DNA of 64,000 bases from Rhizobium albus (GTDB taxonomy: Bacteria > Pseudomonadota > Alphaproteobacteria > Rhizobiales > Rhizobiaceae), in NCBI GenBank assembly GCA_030160035.1, contig BSNO01000004.1, forward strand, positions 434,001 to 498,000, written 5' to 3'. The notes beneath the pieces were generated by a model, which ran no database searches, had not been told where the DNA came from, and saw nothing but the letters and a program-made list of their open reading frames with translations. A program made the translations under genes and the position numbers. Below are positions 7,126 to 16,184 of this stretch, piece by piece; position 1 is the first letter of the stretch; each line of letters begins with the position of its first letter.

Positions 7126-10100
7126 ATGAAAAACGGCGATCACCTCTTCCTTGTCGACGGTTCGGGCTACATCTTCCGGGCCTACCACGCGCTTCCGCCT
7201 CTGACGCGCAAATCCGACGGCCTGCCGGTCGGCGCCGTGTCTGGCTTCTGCAACATGCTGTGGAAGCTGCTCGTCGAGGCGCGCGACACGGAAGTGGGCG
7301 TCACGCCGACGCATTTCGCGGTGATCTTCGACTATTCTTCAAAGACCTTCCGCAACACGCTCTACGATCAGTACAAGGCGAACCGCTCCGCCCCGCCGGA
7401 TGATCTCATCCCGCAATTCGGCCTGATCCGCCAGGCAACGCGCGCCTTCAACCTGCCTTGCATCGAAAAGGAAGGGTATGAGGCAGACGATCTGATCGCC
7501 ACCTACGCGCGGCTGGCTGTCGAGGCCGGGGGCGACGTCACGATCGTCTCCTCCGACAAGGACCTGATGCAGCTCGTTACCCCCAAAGTGTCGCTCTACG
7601 ACACGATGAAGGACAAGCAGATCGGCATTCCCGAGGTCATCGAGAAATGGGGCGTGCCGCCTGAAAAGATGATCGACCTGCAGTCGCTGACAGGGGACTC
7701 GACCGACAACATTCCCGGCATCCCCGGCATAGGCCCGAAAACCGCAGCGCAGTTGCTCGAGGAATATGGCGATCTCGATACGCTTCTGGAACGTGCGTCC
7801 GAGATCAAGCAGAACAAGCGGCGCGAAAACATCATTCAGTTCGCCGATCAGGCAAGGCTGTCGCGCGAGCTCGTCACGCTGAAGCTCGACACGCCGATCG
7901 ATGTCGGGCTCGAAGAATTGAGCCTCGACGCACAGGATGGGCCGAAGCTCGTCGGTTTTCTGAAGGCGATGGAGTTCACCTCGCTCACCCGCCGCGTCGC
8001 GGAAGCCACCGGTACGGATGCGGCTGCCGTCGAGCCGTCCCATGTCCAGGTGCAGTGGGGGGCTGACGCCCACGGACCCGATCTCGACAAGGGCGATGCG
8101 GCAGCGCCCGCGGGCGGGACGACGGTTGCCCAAAGGGCAGCCGGCGGCTCGGAGCAAACCGTTGCAAGTGCCTCCGTAAGCGCCAAGACAGAGACCTGGA
8201 CGCCTCAGGCTCTGGCGAAGGCCCGTGCCGAAGCGGCAGCAACCAGCACGATCGACCGCACGTCCTATGTCACCATTTCCGATCTGGAGACGCTCGACCG
8301 TTTCATCGCTATTGCCCGTGAAACTGGGCTCGTCGCGTTCGACACGGAAAGCAATGCGCTGGATGCGATGCAGGCCGATCTCGTCGGCGTGTCGCTCGCG
8401 GTTGCCGGCAACAGCAAGGATGCATCCGGCAGGGAGATCATGGCGGCCTACCTGCCGCTCGCCCACCGTACCGGCGAAGGTGACATGTTCGGCGGCGGCA
8501 TCGCCGAAGGGCAGGTGAATTTCGACGAGGCGCTTGCCCGGCTGAAGGTGCTGCTGGAAGACCCGGCCATCCTGAAAGTGGGCCAGGACTTGAAATATGA
8601 CTGGCTGCTGATGAAGCGCTACGGCGTCGAAATCGGCCCGTTCGACGACACGATGCTGATGTCATATGTCGTCGAATCCGGCATGGCGAGTTTCGGGGGC
8701 TCCGGCGGCCATGGCATGGACGCGCTGGCCGAACGCTGGCTTGGCCACAAGACGATCGGCCTCAAGGAAGTTGCGGGGTCCGGCAAGGGGCAGGTGACGT
8801 TCGATTTCGTGTCGATCGAGAAGGCCACCGAATATGCCGCCGAGGATGCAGATGTTGCGCTGAGACTCTGGTTCGCGATCAAGCCGCAGCTGGTGGCCAA
8901 GGGTCTCGTGCACGTCTACGAGCGGCTGGAGCGGCCACTGCTGCCGGTTCTTGCCCGCATGGAAGAGCGCGGGATCTCGGTGGATCGCCAGATCCTGTCA
9001 CGTCTGTCCGGCGAATTCGCGCAAGGTGCGGGCGCCCACGAGGCGGCGGCCTATGAACTTGCTGGTGAGAAATTCAATCTCGGTTCGCCCAAGCAGCTCG
9101 GTGAAATCCTGTTCGGCAAGCTCGGTCTGCCGGGCGGCTCGAAGACGAAGACCGGGCAGTGGTCGACATCTGCCCAGGTGCTTGAAGATCTGGCCGCGGT
9201 CGGCCACGAGCTGCCGCGCAAGATCGTGGACTGGCGGCAGCTGTCGAAACTGAAATCGACCTACACCGATGCGTTGCCGGGTTACATTCATCCGCAGACG
9301 AAGCGCGTCCACACCTCCTATTCGCTTGCCTCGACGACCACCGGCCGGCTCTCTTCCTCCGAGCCGAACCTGCAGAACATCCCGATCCGCACCGCCGAAG
9401 GCCGCAAGATCCGCACCGCCTTCATCGCGGAACCGGGCAACAAGCTGGTCTCGGCAGATTACAGCCAGATCGAACTGCGGGTCCTTGCCCATGTGGCCGA
9501 TATTCCGCAACTGCGCCAGGCGTTTGCCGATGGCATCGACATCCACGCGATGACGGCGTCGGAAATGTTTTCAGTGCCGATCGAAGGCATGCCGTCGGAA
9601 GTCCGCCGGCGGGCGAAAGCCATCAATTTCGGCATCATCTACGGCATCTCCGCCTTCGGCCTTGCCAACCAGCTTGCCATCGAGCGGTCCGAGGCCAGCG
9701 ACTACATCCGCCGCTATTTCGAGCGCTTCCCGGGCATCCGCGATTATATGGATGCGACCAAGGCGTTTGCGCGTGAGCATGGCTATGTGGAAACGATCTT
9801 CGGCCGCCGGGCGCATTACCCGGAAATCCGCTCGTCAAACCCTCAGGTCCGCGCCTTCAACGAGCGCGCGGCGATCAATGCGCCGATCCAGGGCTCGGCT
9901 GCCGACATCATTCGCCGGGCGATGATCCGCATCGAGCCGGCATTGGCACAATCGAGCCTGTCCGGCCGCATGCTGCTGCAGGTGCATGACGAACTGATCT
10001 TCGAGGTGCCCGAAGCGGAAGTGGACCAGACGATCGAGCTCGTCACCGATCTCATGGAAAACGCAGCCATGCCCGCGCTCTCCATGAAGGTGCCGCTGAA

Positions 10101-10143
10101 GGTGGATGCGCGCGCCGCCGACAATTGGGACGAGGCACACTGA
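7126..10143 (+). CDS. polA: DNA polymerase I
   Basis: At 1005 aa this has the usual three-domain length. Residues 1-300 are the 5'-3' exonuclease (start GDHLFLVDGSGYIFRAYHAL; helix-hairpin-helix region GIPGIGPKTAAQLL). Residues about 385-600 are the 3'-5' proofreading domain with its acidic residues visible (FDTESNALD, QDLKYDW, YAAEDADVAL). The rest is the polymerase: motif A SADYSQIELRVLAH, motif B RRRAKAINFGIIYG, motif C LLQVHDELIFEV. It acts in Okazaki fragment processing and repair. A low-complexity linker (about 305-370) joins the first two domains. It is transcribed alone and converges with the SDR gene. Confidence 0.98.
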   Translation: MKNGDHLFLVDGSGYIFRAYHALPPLTRKSDGLPVGAVSGFCNMLWKLLVEARDTEVGVTPTHFAVIFDYSSKTFRNTLYDQYKANRSAPPDDLIPQFGLIRQATRAFNLPCIEKEGYEADDLIATYARLAVEAGGDVTIVSSDKDLMQLVTPKVSLYDTMKDKQIGIPEVIEKWGVPPEKMIDLQSLTGDSTDNIPGIPGIGPKTAAQLLEEYGDLDTLLERASEIKQNKRRENIIQFADQARLSRELVTLKLDTPIDVGLEELSLDAQDGPKLVGFLKAMEFTSLTRRVAEATGTDAAAVEPSHVQVQWGADAHGPDLDKGDAAAPAGGTTVAQRAAGGSEQTVASASVSAKTETWTPQALAKARAEAAATSTIDRTSYVTISDLETLDRFIAIARETGLVAFDTESNALDAMQADLVGVSLAVAGNSKDASGREIMAAYLPLAHRTGEGDMFGGGIAEGQVNFDEALARLKVLLEDPAILKVGQDLKYDWLLMKRYGVEIGPFDDTMLMSYVVESGMASFGGSGGHGMDALAERWLGHKTIGLKEVAGSGKGQVTFDFVSIEKATEYAAEDADVALRLWFAIKPQLVAKGLVHVYERLERPLLPVLARMEERGISVDRQILSRLSGEFAQGAGAHEAAAYELAGEKFNLGSPKQLGEILFGKLGLPGGSKTKTGQWSTSAQVLEDLAAVGHELPRKIVDWRQLSKLKSTYTDALPGYIHPQTKRVHTSYSLASTTTGRLSSSEPNLQNIPIRTAEGRKIRTAFIAEPGNKLVSADYSQIELRVLAHVADIPQLRQAFADGIDIHAMTASEMFSVPIEGMPSEVRRRAKAINFGIIYGISAFGLANQLAIERSEASDYIRRYFERFPGIRDYMDATKAFAREHGYVETIFGRRAHYPEIRSSNPQVRAFNERAAINAPIQGSAADIIRRAMIRIEPALAQSSLSGRMLLQVHDELIFEVPEAEVDQTIELVTDLMENAAMPALSMKVPLKVDARAADNWDEAH

Positions 10144-10159
10144 CAGCCGGCCGAGTGGC

Positions 10160-10870
10160 TCAGCTGTAGATCATCTTGCGCGTCATGCCGCCATCGACGG
10201 TGAACTCGGCTCCGGTGACGAAGCCGGCTTTCTCGGACAGGAGGTAGGCGGCAAGATGCGCGATGTCTTCCGGCGTGCCGACGCGGCCGGCCGGATGCTG
10301 GGCGTGATCTTCGGCCGAAAGCTTAGCCCCCGAAACGTCGATCCAGCCCGGCGAGATGCAGTTGACGCGCACGTCCGGCCCAAGGCTGATCGCCAGCGAG
10401 TGGGTCAGCGCGACGAGCCCGCCCTTGGTCGCGGAATAGGCGTGCGTGTCCTTCTCGCTCATATGCGCCCGGGTGGATGCGATCAGCACCATGGCGCCTT
10501 TCGCTTGCCGCAGCGCCCCTTCGCCATGCTTTGCGAGAAGGAAGGCGGCCGTCAGGTTGATTGCGATCACCCGGTTCCAGTCGGCGAGCGTCAGTTCGGA
10601 AAGGCCAGCAAACTCGGAGATGCCGGCATTGGAAACGATGGCATCGATGCGGCCGCTGCGTTCCTGCACGCCCTCGATCAACGCGACGATGTCGTCCTCG
10701 CGCGCCACATCGCAGGCCACGAAATCGCATCCGGTTTCCTCTACGATCGCAGCGCCCTTCTCTTCATCGAGGTCGGCGACGACGACATCCCAGTCTTCGT
10801 CGATCAGTTGACGCACGATGCCCGCGCCTATTCCGGAAGCGCCACCGGTGACGATCGCCGTCTTCATCAT
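10160..10870 (-). CDS. Short-chain dehydrogenase/reductase (SDR)
   Basis: This 236-aa classical SDR has the N-terminal cofactor loop TGGASGIGAG, the NAG motif (VSNAGIS) and the catalytic Ser with YxxxK (S...YSATK). The acidic residue after beta-2 (VADLDEE) suggests preference for NAD(H) over NADP(H). The C-terminus GAEFTVDGGMTRKM is the usual substrate-side end. Substrate is not evident. It lies 17 bases from the polA stop on the opposite strand and close to the kynureninase region, but nothing proves it belongs to that pathway. An AAAGGA ribosome binding site precedes ATGATG. Confidence 0.9.
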   Translation of the reverse strand: MMKTAIVTGGASGIGAGIVRQLIDEDWDVVVADLDEEKGAAIVEETGCDFVACDVAREDDIVALIEGVQERSGRIDAIVSNAGISEFAGLSELTLADWNRVIAINLTAAFLLAKHGEGALRQAKGAMVLIASTRAHMSEKDTHAYSATKGGLVALTHSLAISLGPDVRVNCISPGWIDVSGAKLSAEDHAQHPAGRVGTPEDIAHLAAYLLSEKAGFVTGAEFTVDGGMTRKMIYS

Positions 10871-11001
10871 CCCGAAATTCCTTTCGACTGCTTCAATAAT
10901 TTTCGCTTGGTGAACCTGCCCGCGCTTTCAGACGGTGATAGGGTCACCCTTCCTCCAAAAGCCGGATCCGAGCAAACGGGTTCCGCGATCCCTGGACTGC
11001 T

Positions 11002-11892
11002 TTGAAGAAACCTTTGACCCAATTTCCGCCCCCAGCCTCGCCCGACGCCCGACCGGTTCGCCTCCTGCTCGGCATTGCCCTGACGTTCGGCTCAACCTTC
11101 GTGCTTGCCAGCATGGATGCCCTGTCGAAACTGCTGACCGGCGACCTGCCCGTGGTGCAGGTGGTGTGGGGTCGCTATTTCTTCCATACGCTGATCGTGA
11201 TGACGGTGCTCGCACTGCGCGCGAAGCCGGGCTTCTGGAAAAGTCGGCGTCTCGACCTGCAATTGGTGCGGGCGCTGTTGCTGTGCGCCACGACGTTTCT
11301 TCTCTACGCGTCGCTGATCCACGTGCCGCTTGCCGATGCGACCGCGGTGCTGTTCTTCGCGCCGGTGCTCGTTACGCTGCTGGCCTATCTGGTCCTGGGT
11401 GAAAGCGTGGGGCCGCGCCAGCTCGTCGCCGTGGTCGTCGGCTTCCTGGGCGTTCTCCTGATCATCCGGCCGGGATTCGGCGCCGAAGCCGCCATGCTGA
11501 TCCCGCTCGGCGCAGCCGTGCTTCTGGCTTTCTTCTACCTGTTGACACGGCTTGTCGGCCGCTACGATGTCGCATCGACCACGCTCTTTTATACGACGAG
11601 CGTGGGCGCCGTTTTGTTTTCGCTGGCGCTTCCCTTCGTCTGGGAAGCAACGACCTTGCCGCAGATCGGCTTGATGGCTGCAATGGGAAGTTTAGGCGCG
11701 CTCGGCCATTTCCTGCTCGTGCGCGCCTTCGCCATCGCGCCGGCTTCGTCGCTGTCGCCTTTTCTCTATTCCCAGATCGTGGCTGCCGCCACGATCAGTG
11801 TTGTCGTTTTCGGGGACCCGCTGCAATGGACGATGATCGCCGGCGCCGGTCTTCTCGTCGGCAGCGGCATCTATGTCTGGCTCAGAAGTTAG
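11002..11892 (+). CDS. DMT-superfamily (EamA) transporter
   Basis: This 296-aa protein has about ten membrane segments arranged as two EamA repeats, typical of drug/metabolite exporters of the inner membrane. The N-terminus is short and cytoplasmic. The start is TTG at 11002; no better ATG lies near the first helix. It stops seven bases before the end of the convergent kynureninase gene. It may export a product of that pathway, but DMT substrates cannot be read from sequence. Confidence 0.88.
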   Translation: MKKPLTQFPPPASPDARPVRLLLGIALTFGSTFVLASMDALSKLLTGDLPVVQVVWGRYFFHTLIVMTVLALRAKPGFWKSRRLDLQLVRALLLCATTFLLYASLIHVPLADATAVLFFAPVLVTLLAYLVLGESVGPRQLVAVVVGFLGVLLIIRPGFGAEAAMLIPLGAAVLLAFFYLLTRLVGRYDVASTTLFYTTSVGAVLFSLALPFVWEATTLPQIGLMAAMGSLGALGHFLLVRAFAIAPASSLSPFLYSQIVAAATISVVVFGDPLQWTMIAGAGLLVGSGIYVWLRS

Positions 11893-11899
11893 CCGGCTA

Positions 11900-13117
11900 T
11901 CAGGTGACGCGGGCGCGACGTTTGTACTCTTCGCGATCCCACAACCTGCCATCCATGACTTCGGCGATGATCTTCACCGCACCGTCCACTTCCGCCTCGC
12001 CGATATAGAGCGGCGTGAAGCCGAAACGCAGGATGTCCGGCGCGCGGAAATCGCCGATCACCTTGCGCGCGATCAGCGCCTGCATAATGGCGTAGCCCTC
12101 CGCATGCCGGAAACTGACCTGGCTTCCACGCATGCCCGCGTCGCGCGGCGTCGCGAGCGTTAATTCCGGGCAAGCGGCCTCGACGCCGGCTATGAAGCGT
12201 TCCGTCAGTTCGATCGAGCGGGCGCGCACGTCGGCCATCGTGGTCATGTCCCAGATATCCAGCGCCGCTTCGAGCGCGGCCATCTGCAGCACCGGTGGCG
12301 TGCCGACGCGCATCCGCTCGATGCCGCGGCCGGGCCTGTAGTTCTGGTCGAAGGCGAATGGCTGCTCGTGGCCGAGCCAGCCGGCAAGCGCGGGCTCCGC
12401 ACTTTCGGCAAGATCGGGCCTGACATAGATGAAGGCCGGGCCGCCCGGGCCCGAGTTCAGATATTTGTAGGTACAGCCGACGGCGAAATCGGCATCGGCG
12501 CCCGTCAGGTCGACGGGTACGGCGCCGGCCGAGTGGGCGAGATCCCAGACAGTCAGCGCGCCGGCCGCATGGGCCTTTTCGGTGATCCGCTTCATGTCGT
12601 GCATGCGCCCGGTGCGGTAGTCGACCTCCGTGATCAAGGTGACCGCCACCGTTTCGTCGATCGCGCCTTCGACGTCTTCCGGCGCGACCGTCTTCAGGCT
12701 GTAGCCTTGGCCGAGCAGCCCCACCAGGCCTTCGGCCATGTAGAGATCGGAGGGAAAGTTGCCCGTGTCGGACAGGATGATCTTGCGATCGGGCCGCAGC
12801 CGCAGCGCCGAGGCAAGCGCCTGGAAGACCTTGATCGACAGGGTGTCGCCCATGACGACGGTGCCGGCGGGCGCCCCGATCAGCTTGCCGATGCGGACGC
12901 CGATATCCGTCGGCTTGGCCATCCAGCCGGCCTTATTCCAGCCGGTGACGAGCATGTCCCCCCATTCGGCCGTGATGGTCGAGGCGACCCGTTCGGCTGC
13001 CTTCCTGGGCAGCGGACCAAGCGAGTTGCCGTCCAGATAGATCAGGCCCTCGGGCAGATGGAATTCGCGGCGGGTCTTGTCGAAATCGGTCATGTAAATA
13101 TTTAGCCGGCGCACCAT
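11900..13117 (-). CDS. kynU: Kynureninase
   Basis: This PLP fold-type I enzyme cleaves L-kynurenine or 3-hydroxykynurenine to (3-hydroxy)anthranilate and alanine. The length (405 aa, or 397 from the ATG at 13093) fits the family. Motifs match bacterial kynureninases: NSLGPLP near the N-terminus, D192 in WDLAHSAGAVPVDL, and the PLP lysine K218 in CTYKYLNSGPGG. The ATG at 13117 directly follows the stop of the cupin gene, with GAGGAGG inside that gene as a possible ribosome binding site; the downstream ATG has none. It is the last gene of a minus-strand operon with the cupin and an aminotransferase. No tryptophan dioxygenase or formamidase is nearby, so substrate may come from outside. Confidence 0.9.
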   Translation of the reverse strand: MVRRLNIYMTDFDKTRREFHLPEGLIYLDGNSLGPLPRKAAERVASTITAEWGDMLVTGWNKAGWMAKPTDIGVRIGKLIGAPAGTVVMGDTLSIKVFQALASALRLRPDRKIILSDTGNFPSDLYMAEGLVGLLGQGYSLKTVAPEDVEGAIDETVAVTLITEVDYRTGRMHDMKRITEKAHAAGALTVWDLAHSAGAVPVDLTGADADFAVGCTYKYLNSGPGGPAFIYVRPDLAESAEPALAGWLGHEQPFAFDQNYRPGRGIERMRVGTPPVLQMAALEAALDIWDMTTMADVRARSIELTERFIAGVEAACPELTLATPRDAGMRGSQVSFRHAEGYAIMQALIARKVIGDFRAPDILRFGFTPLYIGEAEVDGAVKIIAEVMDGRLWDREEYKRRARVT

Positions 13118-14218
13118 TCAGGCGGCGCCCGCCTCCTCTATGTCGGTGGTGAAGGTGGCGGGAAGGGACACTTCCAGCAATTCGATGTCGTCTGATGGGT
13201 CGGCGTAGCGGGTCTTGAGGCCCGGCGGCACCACGAAAGCATCGCCGGCGCCAAGACGTTGCGCGGCGTGACCTTCGGCCTCGAGCGTCAGTTCGCCATC
13301 CATCACGAAGGTAAAGAGAATGTCGCTGTCATGCCGCGCGGGAACCGGCGATCCCTCGCCGCGCCTGGCCACATGCACGCCGGCAACCCCTTGCGTGTTC
13401 TCGCCGATCGTCGTGTCGCGAGCGATGAAACCCGGCAGCCGGAACGGCTTCCAAGCCGCCTCCGCAGCCTTGTGGTGCACGAAGCGCTGCCCCTGAAAGC
13501 GCCTGTCGGGATTGGCAGGGCCATTCGGCAAGGTCATGTCGTGGTCGATCGACGTGATGTGCTCGGCCGGCACGCCGATCTCGATCACCTCGATATTGGG
13601 GCTGGCATAGAGCACGCGGTGGCGGATTTCAGGCGGCTGGATAACGCAATTGCCCGCTTCAAGCCGGAAGGGCTCGCCCTGGTCCTCATAGACGAGGTCG
13701 ACCCAGCCGCGATAGCAGAAGATCAGCTGGAAGCCGACAGTGTGGTAATGCACCATGTCGGGCACGGGCCCGCCATCGGGGATTCGGATGTGGCTCGCGA
13801 TGATCGAGCCGCCGAGCCGCGACGGCACCAGATCGCGGTAGTGCATGCCGGCGCGACCGATGACCCAGGGTGCCTGGTCGGCGAGCCGCCGCACGACGAA
13901 GTCATGGGCAGTCGTCGGTGTCGCGAGCGGCACATGCAGCGGTTCGATCTCGATCCGCGTTCCGTTCGGCGCGGTCAGCCGCCTCTCGCCGCCGGCAAAG
14001 CCGTCCGGATCCTCGGTCAGAATGCGGATCGTGCCGGGCGACTCGCTGGCATGGGCATCGAGGCAGAGCCGCAGTCCGTGGCCGGAAACGACGGCCACCT
14101 TCGGATCGTCGGCAGGAAAGATCGTGTCGAGCCGCATCTTCAAGACCTTGGTGAAGAAGGGCAGGTCGTCGCGCACGTCTTTCGTGGGAAGGCGCATTTC
14201 AGCACGCGTATCGCTCAT
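13118..14218 (-). CDS. Bicupin protein with VOC-like N-terminus
   Basis: This 366-aa protein begins with a segment (residues about 8-55) that looks like half a glyoxalase/VOC fold. Two cupin barrels follow. The first keeps probable metal ligands: H157 and H159 (HYH), Q164 in place of the usual Glu, and H200 (PPEIRHRV). The second keeps H296, but the late His is replaced by T-R-Y in VVPPGLKTRY, so it is probably non-catalytic. Bicupins include ring-cleaving dioxygenases, isomerases and decarboxylases. Next to kynureninase, a role in aromatic ring or side-chain oxidation is plausible but inferred. It is four bases downstream of the aminotransferase gene. Confidence 0.8.
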   Translation of the reverse strand: MSDTRAEMRLPTKDVRDDLPFFTKVLKMRLDTIFPADDPKVAVVSGHGLRLCLDAHASESPGTIRILTEDPDGFAGGERRLTAPNGTRIEIEPLHVPLATPTTAHDFVVRRLADQAPWVIGRAGMHYRDLVPSRLGGSIIASHIRIPDGGPVPDMVHYHTVGFQLIFCYRGWVDLVYEDQGEPFRLEAGNCVIQPPEIRHRVLYASPNIEVIEIGVPAEHITSIDHDMTLPNGPANPDRRFQGQRFVHHKAAEAAWKPFRLPGFIARDTTIGENTQGVAGVHVARRGEGSPVPARHDSDILFTFVMDGELTLEAEGHAAQRLGAGDAFVVPPGLKTRYADPSDDIELLEVSLPATFTTDIEEAGAA

Positions 14219-14221
14219 GGC

Positions 14222-15385
14222 TCATGCCTCTCGCAATGGTTTGTGGTCTCGGTGATCGGGTCCGTCCCAGTCGTGCAGGAGCTGGGAAACCCTCGAAAGC
14301 CCGTCTTCCAGCCGAACGCTCTCGCCTCCGCCGACACCGAGCCGGATATGGCCGGGCATGTCGTAGGCGGAACCGGGCAGCAGGAAGGTGCGGTAGGGGG
14401 CGGCAAGCAGGCGCCGCGCGAAATCGTCGGAATCGATGCCGTCTGCCAGACGAGCGAGACCGATCAGGCCCGCCTGCGGTCGTACCCAGGACAGCTTCGG
14501 CTCGTTCGCCACGAACCGGTCCAACTGATCGAGATTGGTGCGGCCTTCTGCGCGTGCCCGGTCCAGCGCGGGACCGAGGCGCTCGGGTCTGAGCGCGATT
14601 TCGGCGATGGCCTCACCCATTACGTTCATGATCTCGCTTGCGTTTTCGCGCAGGATCACGGCGTCCATGATCAGGTCCTTGTCGCGGCAGATCATCCATC
14701 CGGTGCGCAAACCCTGCAGTCCGAGCGCCTTGGAAACGCTGCCGGTCGTGATGCCGCGCTCGTAAAGTCCTGCAATGCTCGGCGCGCGCGTGCCTTCCCA
14801 TTCAAGCCCGGCATAGACTTCGTCGACGAGAAGCCAGGCGCCGACCGACCGCGCGATCGCGACGATCTCGGCGAGCTCGGCTGTATCCATCAACCGGCCG
14901 GTGGGATTGTTGGGGTTCGACAGGAAGATGAGTTTCGTGCGCGGCGTGACCGCATCGCGCAGCTCACCGAGCGGCAGGCGCCATTGATCCTCTTCGCGGC
15001 GATGGACAAAGCGCATGGTTGCCCCGACGGCCGCGCCGAGAACGGCGGCCTGCGGCCAGCCCGGCACTTCCGTAACGATCTCGTCGCCGGCCTCGACCAA
15101 CTGGCGGATGACGAGATAATTGGCTTCCGCTGCACCCGCCGTGATCAAGATATCGTCCGGCGTGCAGATGCCGGAAAGTCCGGCCTGCGCGATCACATGC
15201 TCCCGGAGCGCCGGAAGCCCGCGGAACGACTTGCCGTTCCAGTCCAGCGACAGTTCCGGATCGAGATCGGGAAGAAAGTCGCCGAGCTTCGGCGAGCGCG
15301 CCAGCGAAAAGCCGACGATCGCTTCCGGGTCCGCCTCGGTCGTATCGAGCAGATACTGAAAGAGCGTGTGAATCTTGACTTTCAT
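14222..15385 (-). CDS. Class I/II PLP-dependent aminotransferase
   Basis: This 387-aa protein has the fold-type I landmarks: NPNNPTGR, the PLP aspartate in LLVDEVYAGLEW and the Schiff-base lysine in GSVSKALGLQGLRTGW. The C-terminal arginine that binds a substrate carboxylate is probably in GHIRLGVG. I chose the ATG at 15385; a GTG four codons upstream is possible. Lying first in an operon with a cupin and kynureninase, it could transaminate kynurenine (giving kynurenate by cyclisation) or a related amino acid. Its start is only 40 bases from the divergent hydrolase gene, so the two share control sequence. Confidence 0.88.
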   Translation of the reverse strand: MKVKIHTLFQYLLDTTEADPEAIVGFSLARSPKLGDFLPDLDPELSLDWNGKSFRGLPALREHVIAQAGLSGICTPDDILITAGAAEANYLVIRQLVEAGDEIVTEVPGWPQAAVLGAAVGATMRFVHRREEDQWRLPLGELRDAVTPRTKLIFLSNPNNPTGRLMDTAELAEIVAIARSVGAWLLVDEVYAGLEWEGTRAPSIAGLYERGITTGSVSKALGLQGLRTGWMICRDKDLIMDAVILRENASEIMNVMGEAIAEIALRPERLGPALDRARAEGRTNLDQLDRFVANEPKLSWVRPQAGLIGLARLADGIDSDDFARRLLAAPYRTFLLPGSAYDMPGHIRLGVGGGESVRLEDGLSRVSQLLHDWDGPDHRDHKPLREA

Positions 15386-15425
15386 CCGGATCGGCACCTA
15401 CTAGGCGGAAAGAGGAGATTAATAA

Positions 15426-16184
15426 ATGATTTCAGAAACTTATATCAAAGGTAAGCCGATATCGCTGACCGTGCTCGACTACGGTTTGTTCAAGGTCCAT
15501 GCGAATGGCCGGGTGATCGGGATCGTCGGCTTTCTGATCCGCACCGACCGCGACGAGACCATTCTCGTCGATACCGGTTTTCCGGCAAAGTATGCCTATG
15601 ACATCGAGGCCTCCAGCGCAGAGGACAAGCTTGGCAGCTTTGGCGTCGTGCTTTCGCTCACCGAGGAAAATCTGCCAAAGGCGCAACTGGCCAAGGCCGG
15701 CGTCGCGATGGACGACGTCGATCTCCTCGTCATGACGCACACCCATATCGACCATGTCGGCGGGATCGCCGATTTCCCGGGCCGCCCGATCCTGATGTCG
15801 GCCGCAGAGCGCGCGCTCGAAAAGCCGATATACTGGAGCGGGCTGAAGCCGCTCGACTGGCCGGATCGCGCATACATGCTGGTCGATGGCGACGTCGATC
15901 TCGGCCCCGGTCTCAAGGTTCTGGCAGCCCCCGGCCATACGATCGGCCAGCTGGCCCTGCTCGTCGAACTGCCTGAGACCGGCCCGGTGATTCTGACGGG
16001 AGATGCCATCTCGCGGCCGGCGGAAATCGACGAGCGCTTCGATACGGCCGACGATCCGGCAGCTGCGATCGAAAGCGCCGACCGGTTGATGCGTCTGGCG
16101 GGTGAAAAGGGTGCGATGGTCATTTACGGCCACTCGCCCGAGCAGTGGCCGCAGCTGAAGAAATCGCCGGAATTCTACGCCTAG
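15426..16184 (+). CDS. Metallo-beta-lactamase-fold hydrolase, N-acyl homoserine lactonase-like
   Basis: This 252-aa protein has a complete dinuclear zinc site: HTHIDH (H105, H107, D109, H110), H171 in PGHTIGQ, D193 in TGDAI and H236 near the end. Overall length, the VDTGFP start and the late GHSP histidine match the AHL-lactonase group (AiiA/AttM type), which opens homoserine lactone rings. In this locus it may instead open a lactone or amide of the pathway intermediate. AAAGAGGAG lies seven bases before the ATG. It overlaps the convergent SDR gene by a shared CTAG. Confidence 0.85.
   Translation: MISETYIKGKPISLTVLDYGLFKVHANGRVIGIVGFLIRTDRDETILVDTGFPAKYAYDIEASSAEDKLGSFGVVLSLTEENLPKAQLAKAGVAMDDVDLLVMTHTHIDHVGGIADFPGRPILMSAAERALEKPIYWSGLKPLDWPDRAYMLVDGDVDLGPGLKVLAAPGHTIGQLALLVELPETGPVILTGDAISRPAEIDERFDTADDPAAAIESADRLMRLAGEKGAMVIYGHSPEQWPQLKKSPEFYA

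Noticed and set aside
13259-15454. A 731-codon open frame on the plus strand
   Set aside because: It runs antisense to the cupin and aminotransferase genes, which have clear motifs. Its product is rich in R, D, H and G with no domain; such frames are expected in GC-rich DNA.
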